A stretch of 8,319 nucleotides of DNA, from positions 1 to 8,319 of the forward strand of contig DVOV01000244.1 in NCBI GenBank assembly GCA_018713375.1, given 5' to 3'. The first letter of the stretch is position 1, and the number at the start of each line of letters is the position of its first letter. The DNA is from Candidatus Scatomorpha stercorigallinarum. Lineage in GTDB: Bacteria > Bacillota_A > Clostridia > Oscillospirales > Oscillospiraceae. The notes below the pieces were generated by a model. That model worked only from the letters and a program-made list of their open reading frames with translations. It was not told where the DNA came from and did no database searches. This document shows positions 1-5,131 of the stretch, piece by piece. The translations under genes were made by a program, and so were the position numbers.

Positions 1-390
1 TACCTGGAGCGGGGCAACATAGAGGTGGCCCCCCTGGCCTACATGCGCGGGCGCACGCTGGACGACAGCTTTATAATACTCGACGAGGCGCAGAACACCT
101 CCCGCGAGCAGATGAAGATGTTCCTCACGCGCATTGGCTTCGGCTCGCATGTGGTCATCACCGGCGACGTGACGCAGATAGACCTGCCGCAGGACAAGGT
201 GAGCGGGCTGAAGGAGGCCATGCGCGTGCTCAAGGGCATAGACGACATCGCCATCTGCCGCCTGACCGGGGCGGACGTGGTGCGCCACGAGCTGGTGCAG
301 AAGATAATCGAGGCCTATGAAAAAGACGAAAAGCGCCGCGCGCCGGCCAAGGAGCTGGCGCCGAAGCAGTTCAGGAGGAAGAGCAAATGA
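1..390 (+). CDS. phoH: PhoH-family ATPase, C-terminal part (5' end outside window)
   Basis: This is the C-terminal 129 codons of a PhoH/YbeZ-type cytoplasmic P-loop ATPase, open from base 1 to the TGA at 388-390. The Walker A motif lies upstream of the window. Visible family marks are the [10 protein letters not shown] segment (bases 28-57), the Walker B block ILDEAQNT with Asp at 82-84 and Glu at 85-87, and the [10 protein letters not shown] sensor segment (160-189). The C-terminal helix with [16 protein letters not shown] is also typical. The protein ends in a Lys/Arg-rich tail. PhoH proteins are RNA-associated ATPases that are commonly encoded next to ybeY and are thought to work with it in RNA or rRNA processing; that partnership comes from family knowledge. 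The stop codon overlaps the start of the next gene (ATGA at 387-390). The in-frame GTG at 25 is internal and is not the start. Confidence 0.96.
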   Translation, partial: YLERGNIEVAPLAYMRGRTLDDSFIILDEAQNTSREQMKMFLTRIGFGSHVVITGDVTQIDLPQDKVSGLKEAMRVLKGIDDIAICRLTGADVVRHELVQKIIEAYEKDEKRRAPAKELAPKQFRRKSK

Positions 391-1220
391 GCGACCGCGA
401 GCAGATAAAGGCCTATTACGACACTTCGCCGGAGACGGAGTGGGCGCGGCTGGAGCAGAACCCCTGGGAATTTGAGATAAACTGCCGCTATATCGACAGG
501 TATGTGCGGCCCGGGCAGAGCGTGCTCGACCTCGGCGGAGGGCCGGGGAGATACTCCATCCATCTCGCCGAAAGGGGCTGCCGCGTGACGCTCGCGGACC
601 TTTCGGACGGGAACGTGGCCCTCGCGCGGAAAAAGGCCGCGGAGGCCGGAGTGGAGCTGACGGCCGTGCAGGCGGACGCGCTTGACGGCGGCACGCTGCC
701 GGAGGGGCCATTCGACCACGTGCTCTGCATGGGGCCGCTCTATCACCTGCTGAAAGTGGAGGAGCGGAAAACGGCGATAGCCAACTGCCTTTCAAGGCTC
801 CGGCCGGGAGGGGTTTTCTTCGCGGCGTTCATCTCCATGTACGGCGATCTGCTCTACCGCCTCGGGCATATGGCCGACTGGCCGGAGGGGATAGCGGAAG
901 TGGACGGCAATGAGGTCAACAGGCGCTATTACGGCTGCCTCGAGCGCGGAGAGGACTACGCCGGCGAGTCGTTCACAAGGGCGTATTTCGCGCAGGCCGG
1001 CAGCGCAGAGCGGCACTTTGAGGGCTTCCCGCTGAAAAAGCTGCACCTTGTGGGCAGCGAGGGCGTGCTCGCCTCGAGGGAGGGGTTCAAAAACCTCCCT
1101 GCGGAGGCAAGAGCGGGCTGGATTGAGCTTTCGCTCAGGCTCTGTGAGATACCGGAGCTGCTGAGCTGGTCTGAACATCTGCTTTACATCGGACAAAAGA
1201 TTCAGGAGGACAGAATATGA
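387..1220 (+). CDS. Class I SAM-dependent methyltransferase, substrate unknown
   Basis: The product is 277 residues with a Rossmann-type methyltransferase fold. Motif [12 protein letters not shown] (residues 46-56), forms the SAM-binding glycine loop. An acidic residue follows at the end of strand 2 (Asp71). QADALD (95-100) gives the next SAM contact, and [14 protein letters not shown] (109-122) is strand 4. LRPGGVFF (138-145) marks the strand 5 turn. The GPLYHLL signature is one I associate with a broad bacterial group of small-molecule-type methyltransferases, but nothing visible tells the substrate. No signal peptide or membrane segment is seen, so it should be cytoplasmic. The ATG overlaps the phoH stop (ATGA) and has an AGGAGG at 373-378. 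The TGA overlaps the next start in the same way, so it is probably co-translated with both neighbours. It is not a usual member of the phoH-ybeY-era neighbourhood and is probably an insertion. Confidence 0.93.
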   Translation: MSDREQIKAYYDTSPETEWARLEQNPWEFEINCRYIDRYVRPGQSVLDLGGGPGRYSIHLAERGCRVTLADLSDGNVALARKKAAEAGVELTAVQADALDGGTLPEGPFDHVLCMGPLYHLLKVEERKTAIANCLSRLRPGGVFFAAFISMYGDLLYRLGHMADWPEGIAEVDGNEVNRRYYGCLERGEDYAGESFTRAYFAQAGSAERHFEGFPLKKLHLVGSEGVLASREGFKNLPAEARAGWIELSLRLCEIPELLSWSEHLLYIGQKIQEDRI

Positions 1221-2713
1221 CACTTTCAGAAGCAAGGGAAGAACTGAAACGGCTCGAGATGGAGGAATTCGCCTACGGCTACGCCATGGGCTCGCTGCAC
1301 TACGACGGGGAGACCGGCGCGCCGAGGGACACTTACATCCCGCGCGGCAAGGCGCTGGGGATACTCAGCGGGGTGGGCTATCAGCTCGCCACCGGCGAGC
1401 GCAGCGAAAGGCTGCTCGACGCGCTCTCCGAGCACATGGACGAGCTCACAAGCGCGGAGCGGCGCACCGTGGAGCTCCGGCAGAAGGACCTGCGGGAGCT
1501 CAAAAGCATACCGATGGACGAATACGTCGCCTACCGCGAGCTGCTCAACGAGAGCCACATTGTCTGGACCGAGGCCAAGGAGAGGGACGATTTTGCCTCC
1601 TTCGAGCCGGTGCTGCAGAAGATAATCGACGCCAACAGGCGCTTCGCCGCCCTCGCCGCGCCGGACACGGATCCGTACGACTACTGCCTCGACAAATACG
1701 AGGAGGGGCTGACGATGGAGCGCTGCGACCGCTTTTTCGGCGTGCTGCGCGACAAGCTCGTGCCGCTCATCGAGAAGGTGAAGCGCGCCGAGGCCCCGGA
1801 CACCTCGCTGCTCGGCGTAAATTTCCCGCTCGACAGGCAGGAGAAGCTCTCTTATAAGCTGATGGACCTGCTCGGGCTGGACCGCTCCCGCTGCCGACTC
1901 GGAACTACCGAGCACCCGTTTACGCTCGATTTGTCGAAGTACGACGTCAGGATAACCACTCATTACTACGAAAACGCATTTGCCTCCTCGATGTTCAGCG
2001 TTGTGCATGAGGGGGGGCACGCGCTTTATGAGCTGCACACGGCGGACGAGTACGCCTACACCGGGCTCGGCAGCGGCGTGTCCATGGCCGTACACGAGAG
2101 CCAGTCGCGCTTTTTCGAGAACATAATCGCCCGCTCGAGGCCGTTCTGCGAGCACATCTGGCCCACCCTCGTGGAGCTCTGCCCGGAGCTCGGGAAGTAC
2201 AGCGCGAAGGAATTCTACCGCGCGGTGAACACCTCGAAGCCGAGCCTGATACGCATTGAGGCCGACGAGCTGACGTACAGCCTGCACATCATGGTGCGCT
2301 ATGAGCTGGAGCGCGCGTTCATGCACGGCGAGCTGGAGGCCCGCGACCTGCCCGCGGCCTGGAAGGAGCTCTATAAGAAATACCTCGGCGTCGATGTGCC
2401 GGACGACCGCAGCGGCGTGCTGCAGGATTCGCACTGGTCCGGCGGGCAGATCGGCTACTTCCCCAGCTACGCGCTGGGCAGCGCCTATGGCGCGCAGCTG
2501 GTGGCCAAGATGAAGGAGACCGTGGACGTGGACGAGTGCGTCGCCGCCGGCGACCTGGCGCCCATATCGCAGTGGCTTGAGGAGCGCATCTGGCGCCACG
2601 GGCGGCTCTATAAGCCCACGGAGCTCATCGAGAACGCCATGGGCGCGCCCTTCGACCCCAAGTTCTACACCGACTATCTCGAGGCCAAGATGGCCGCCGT
2701 CTACCGCTTCTGA
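1217..2713 (+). CDS. M32-family (Taq-type) metallocarboxypeptidase
   Basis: The product has 498 residues, the normal length for thermostable carboxypeptidase 1 (family M32), a cytoplasmic zinc enzyme that removes C-terminal residues from peptides. The zinc site is complete: HEGGH at residues 264-268 (His264, catalytic Glu265, His268), and Glu294 in the HESQS motif as third ligand. Other family signatures are present in the expected order: DPYDYCLDKYEEG, HPF just before DVRIT (the DxRxT motif), IRIEADELTYSLH, and GVLQDSHWSGGQIGYFPSY near the C terminus. I see no signal peptide. The ATG lies in an ATGA overlap with the methyltransferase stop, and AGGAGGA (1204-1210) sits at good distance. The stop shares one base with the ybeY start (TGATG). 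A role in peptide turnover is inferred from the family; the link to RNA-maturation neighbours is positional only. Confidence 0.97.
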   Translation: MTLSEAREELKRLEMEEFAYGYAMGSLHYDGETGAPRDTYIPRGKALGILSGVGYQLATGERSERLLDALSEHMDELTSAERRTVELRQKDLRELKSIPMDEYVAYRELLNESHIVWTEAKERDDFASFEPVLQKIIDANRRFAALAAPDTDPYDYCLDKYEEGLTMERCDRFFGVLRDKLVPLIEKVKRAEAPDTSLLGVNFPLDRQEKLSYKLMDLLGLDRSRCRLGTTEHPFTLDLSKYDVRITTHYYENAFASSMFSVVHEGGHALYELHTADEYAYTGLGSGVSMAVHESQSRFFENIIARSRPFCEHIWPTLVELCPELGKYSAKEFYRAVNTSKPSLIRIEADELTYSLHIMVRYELERAFMHGELEARDLPAAWKELYKKYLGVDVPDDRSGVLQDSHWSGGQIGYFPSYALGSAYGAQLVAKMKETVDVDECVAAGDLAPISQWLEERIWRHGRLYKPTELIENAMGAPFDPKFYTDYLEAKMAAVYRF

Positions 2714-3219
2714 TGGCGGCGAGGATCAGCGTATCGAGGGAGCGGCGCGGCCTCGGCCACCCCGAGGCCCGCGCGCTGGTGCTGCGCGCCGCGAAGGCGG
2801 CGCTGAAGGAGCAGGGGGTGGACATGCCCTGCGAGATCAGCGTCATGTTCACGGACGACGAGGGCATCCGGGAGATAAACCGCGAGTTCCGCGGCATCGA
2901 CGCGGCCACGGACGTGCTGAGCTTCCCCATGAACGAGCTCTCGCCCGGGGAATTCGACGCGCAATACTGCGAGCGCGACCCGGAGACCGGGGCCGTGCTG
3001 CTGGGGGACATGGCCATCTCGCTGGAGCGCTGCGCCGCCCAGGGCGAGGAATTCGGCCACGGCTTCGGGCGCGAGGTCATGTACCTGACCGTGCATAGCG
3101 TGCTGCACCTGCTCGGCTACGACCACATGGATGAGGGAGAGATGAAGCGCGCCATGCGCGCGCGCGAAGAAGCGATAATGGCCCGGCTCCGCGGCGGGCC
3201 GGCAACGGAGAGTGAATAA
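2713..3219 (+). CDS. ybeY: Endoribonuclease YbeY (16S rRNA maturation)
   Basis: The product is 168 residues, the usual size for YbeY, a zinc-dependent metal hydrolase that takes part in 16S rRNA 3'-end processing and ribosome quality control. The metal triad is intact: His128, His132 and His138 in VHSVLHLLGYDH. TDVLSFP (residues 66-72) and LGDMAIS (about 97-103) are the other family motifs, and INREFRG (55-61) precedes the former. The second motif position is Ser129 where many homologues have Gly; I do not think this affects metal binding. The ATG overlaps the M32 stop by one base (TGATG) and there is no clear ribosome binding site just upstream, so translation probably depends on coupling to the gene before it. 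The TAA is followed directly by the era ATG with no spacing. In many Firmicutes dgkA and cdd separate ybeY from era; both are absent here. Confidence 0.97.
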   Translation: MAARISVSRERRGLGHPEARALVLRAAKAALKEQGVDMPCEISVMFTDDEGIREINREFRGIDAATDVLSFPMNELSPGEFDAQYCERDPETGAVLLGDMAISLERCAAQGEEFGHGFGREVMYLTVHSVLHLLGYDHMDEGEMKRAMRAREEAIMARLRGGPATESE

Positions 3220-4107
3220 ATGCAGAAAAACGCCATGATAACCATCGCCGGCCGTCCCAACGTCGGCAAGAGCACGCTCACCAACGCGCTGGTGGGGGAG
3301 AAGGTGGCCATCGTCTCCAACAAGCCGCAGACGACGCGCAACCGCATCACCGGCATCGTCGCCCGTGGGGACACGCAGTTCGTCCTGATGGACACGCCGG
3401 GCTTCCACCGCGCGCGCACGCGCCTGGGCGAGTATATGGACAAGGTCGTGCGCGAGAGCGTGGCGGACGTGGACGCCGTGCTGCTCGTGGTGGAGCCCAT
3501 AGCGTCCATCGGCCGCCAGGAGGAAGAGCTCATCGCGCAGATAAAGGCCAGCGGCATCCCCGCCGTGCTGGCCGTGAACAAGATCGACACCGTGGAAAAG
3601 GGGGAGCTGCTCGCGGTCATCGCGGCGTATTCTGCCGCATATGACTTCGACGCCATCATACCCATTTCCGCGAGGACCGGCGACGGGCTGGAGGAGCTGC
3701 TCGCGCAGCTTGAGAATTACGCAACGGAGGGGCCGCACCTTTTCCCGGACGACATGTACACCGACCAGCCGGAGAAGCAGCTCTGCGCCGAGCTCGTGCG
3801 CGAAAAGCTGCTCTGGAAGCTGGACAAGGAGGTGCCGCACGGCACGGCCGTGGAAGTCACGCGCTTTTCCGAGCGGGAGGACGGCGTTATTGAAATCGAC
3901 GTCACGATTTATTGCGAGAAATCCAGCCACAAGGGCATCATCATCGGGAAAAAGGGCGAGATGCTGCGCACGATAGGCGAAATGGCGCGCAAGGACATGG
4001 AGCGGCTGCTGGATGCGAAGGTGTATTTGCAGACCTGGGTGCGCGTCAAGGAAAACTGGCGTGATTCGCAGTTTTTGCTGCGGAATTTCGGCTTCAGCGA
4101 AAAATAA
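3220..4107 (+). CDS. era: GTPase Era (16S rRNA / 30S assembly)
   Basis: The product is 295 residues with both Era domains. The N-terminal GTPase domain shows G1 GRPNVGKST (residues 11-19), the switch I region PQTTRNR (36-42) with G2 Thr, G3 DTPG (58-61), G4 NKID (120-123) and an ISAR G5 element. The C-terminal KH RNA-binding domain shows GIIIGKKG (239-246) and ends in the typical WRDSQFLLRNFGF. Era binds the 3' end of 16S rRNA and checks 30S assembly, so it acts downstream of or beside YbeY. The ATG directly follows the ybeY TAA, with a weak GGAG at 3207-3210. After the stop there is no U-tract terminator before the next promoter at 4125, so read-through into yqzL-recO is possible. The last third uses more A/T-ending codons than the first part. 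Confidence 0.98.
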   Translation: MQKNAMITIAGRPNVGKSTLTNALVGEKVAIVSNKPQTTRNRITGIVARGDTQFVLMDTPGFHRARTRLGEYMDKVVRESVADVDAVLLVVEPIASIGRQEEELIAQIKASGIPAVLAVNKIDTVEKGELLAVIAAYSAAYDFDAIIPISARTGDGLEELLAQLENYATEGPHLFPDDMYTDQPEKQLCAELVREKLLWKLDKEVPHGTAVEVTRFSEREDGVIEIDVTIYCEKSSHKGIIIGKKGEMLRTIGEMARKDMERLLDAKVYLQTWVRVKENWRDSQFLLRNFGFSEK

Positions 4108-4124
4108 AGCGCGCGAAGGGCATA

Positions 4125-4153
4125 TTGCTTTCCGCCGGCGGGCGGTATATAAT
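4125..4153 (+). promoter_or_regulatory. SigA-type promoter for yqzL-recO-mutS2
   Basis: A -35 box TTGCTT (4125-4130) and a perfect -10 box TATAAT (4148-4153) are separated by exactly 17 bp, in the gap between era and yqzL. The predicted start of transcription is near 4160. The spacer contains the perfect 10-bp palindrome CCGCCGGCGG (4132-4141), which may be chance in GC-rich DNA or a binding site. The placement suggests that yqzL, recO and mutS2 can be transcribed independently of the phoH-era unit. Confidence 0.75.
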
Positions 4154-4161
4154 CAGGGCCG

Positions 4162-4212
4162 GCCATAAAATTCCCAGCTGTTATGGCGGCGCTTTGCGCA
4201 CAGACTAAGCGC
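4162..4212 (+). promoter_or_regulatory. Structured leader: two tandem hairpins before yqzL
   Basis: Just after the predicted transcription start the leader has GCCATAA (4162-4168) with its perfect inverse TTATGGC (4181-4187), then GCGCTT (4189-4194) with its inverse AAGCGC (4207-4212). Both loops are 12 nt. The second stem ends one base before the ribosome binding region of yqzL (GGGGTGATC, 4213-4221). No U-run follows, so this is not a terminator. A competing short hairpin GCGC-TTT-GCGC (4189-4199) is possible. The pairing is seen in the sequence; a role in RNA stability or translation control is inference. A 14-codon ORF (4183-4227) begins in the 3' arm of the first stem. Confidence 0.4.
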
Positions 4213-4223
4213 GGGGTGATCGC

Positions 4224-4358
4224 ATGAAGACCGACGGTTACTGGGCGCTGTTCCGGCTCACGGGCGACCCGCTGTGCTATCTGCTCAGCAGGGCGCAGCG
4301 CGAGCGGGAAAACGCGCAAAAGCGCGGCAAGAGGGCGGCGCAGAGGCCGCCCTGCTGA
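4224..4358 (+). CDS. yqzL: YqzL-family small protein
   Basis: This 44-residue ORF starts at ATG 4224 and ends at TGA 4356-4358. It is easily missed because of its length. The N-terminal part, YWALFRLTGDPLCYLL, matches the pattern I know for YqzL-like proteins of Firmicutes (Trp, Phe, Thr-Gly, then Tyr-Leu-Leu), which are encoded between era and recO, exactly as here. The function of the family is not known to me. The last 23 residues are very rich in Arg, Lys and Gln, and the C-terminal residue is Cys. GGTGATC (4215-4221) matches the extended anti-Shine-Dalgarno sequence but lies close to the ATG. The recO start follows 14 nt after the stop, so the two are probably co-expressed. Position and motif agree; the basic tail might contact nucleic acid, which is inference. 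Confidence 0.82.
   Translation: MKTDGYWALFRLTGDPLCYLLSRAQRERENAQKRGKRAAQRPPC
4332..4353 (+). other. GC-rich hairpin at 3' end of yqzL, ahead of recO RBS
   Basis: AGGGCGGC (4332-4339) and GCCGCCCT (4346-4353) form an 8-bp perfect stem with a 6-nt loop. It lies inside the last codons of yqzL and ends 7 bases before the recO ribosome binding site GGAGGAG (4360-4366). There is no U-run, so it is not a terminator. It could act on recO translation or on ribosome coupling from yqzL, but the coding function of the bases and high GC may explain it. Confidence 0.35.
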
Positions 4359-4372
4359 CGGAGGAGATACAT

Positions 4373-5131
4373 ATGTTCCTGACGACCCGCGGCCTGGTGC
4401 TGCGCGAGGCAAAGTACAAAGAATCCGACAAGATACTGACCATCCTCACCGCGGAGGAGGGCAAGCTGACGGTGAAGGCGCGCGGCGTGGCGCGCACGCG
4501 CAGCAAGCTGTCCGCCGCAACGCAGCTTTACGGCTATGCCGAGTTCACCCTCTTCGGCAACCGCGGCATGTGGACGGTGAACGAGGCCGAGAGCATCGAG
4601 CAGTTCCGCCCGCTGAGGGAGGACATCAAGCGCCTGGCCCTGGCGGGGTATATCTGCGAGATGCTGGAGGCCGTCTCCGACGAGGACTGCCCGGAGCCGG
4701 AGATGCTGCAGCTGGGGCTGAACTGCCTGTACGCCCTTTCCAACAAGCTGGCCACGCGCGACGTGGTGAAGGCCGTTTTTGAACTGCGGCTGATGTGCAT
4801 CGCCGGCTACCGGCCGGAGCTGGAAGCCTGCGCCAGGTGCGGGCGGGTGGAGATGGACGGCGGCGTGCTGGTGCCGGAGCACGGCGAGCTCTACTGCGAC
4901 AGCTGCCGCCAGGGCGGCGGGCTGAAGCTCGACCGCTCGGTGCTCTCGGCGATGCGCTATATCGTCAACGCCGGGCCGAAGAAGATATTCGCCTTCGAGC
5001 TGGACGACGCGGCGGAGGAACGGCTGGCCTCCGTCTGCGAGGCCTACGCGCTCCATGAGCTGGACAGGCCGTTCCGCAGCCTCGATTACTACAACAGCAT
5101 TAAGGATACGGAAAATGACGCAACAATATGA
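4373..5131 (+). CDS. recO: DNA repair protein RecO
   Basis: The product is 252 residues, the normal RecO length. RecO is the recombination mediator that, with RecR, loads RecA onto SSB-coated single-stranded DNA. The N-terminal OB-fold part carries TTRGLVLREAKYKESDKIL and the VKARGVARTRSKL segment typical of the family. The helical C-terminal part contains a four-cysteine zinc site: Cys153 and Cys156 (CARC), Cys175 and Cys178 (CDSC). I chose ATG 4373 because the RecO homology begins right there and GGAGGAG (4360-4366) is well spaced. An upstream in-frame GTG at 4274 would add 33 unrelated residues lying inside yqzL in another frame. The last 17 bases overlap the mutS2 start, which suggests coupled translation of the two recombination-related genes. 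Confidence 0.97.
   Translation: MFLTTRGLVLREAKYKESDKILTILTAEEGKLTVKARGVARTRSKLSAATQLYGYAEFTLFGNRGMWTVNEAESIEQFRPLREDIKRLALAGYICEMLEAVSDEDCPEPEMLQLGLNCLYALSNKLATRDVVKAVFELRLMCIAGYRPELEACARCGRVEMDGGVLVPEHGELYCDSCRQGGGLKLDRSVLSAMRYIVNAGPKKIFAFELDDAAEERLASVCEAYALHELDRPFRSLDYYNSIKDTENDATI

Noticed and set aside
1226..2599. 457-codon open frame on the minus strand
   Set aside because: It lies fully opposite the M32 gene, whose zinc and family motifs are complete. Long antisense frames are expected in GC-rich DNA, and its translation shows no recognisable domain.
2701..3930. 409-codon open frame on the minus strand
   Set aside because: Opposite ybeY and era, rich in His/Arg/Leu as in codon-shadow frames, no domain seen.
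4274..4372. Longer recO start at GTG 4274
   Set aside because: The extra 33 residues have no RecO similarity and are read from yqzL in another frame; ATG 4373 has an ideal ribosome binding site.
5055..5114. Longer mutS2 start at GTG 5055
   Set aside because: It lies well inside recO, has no suitable ribosome binding site, and MutS2 similarity begins at ATG 5115.
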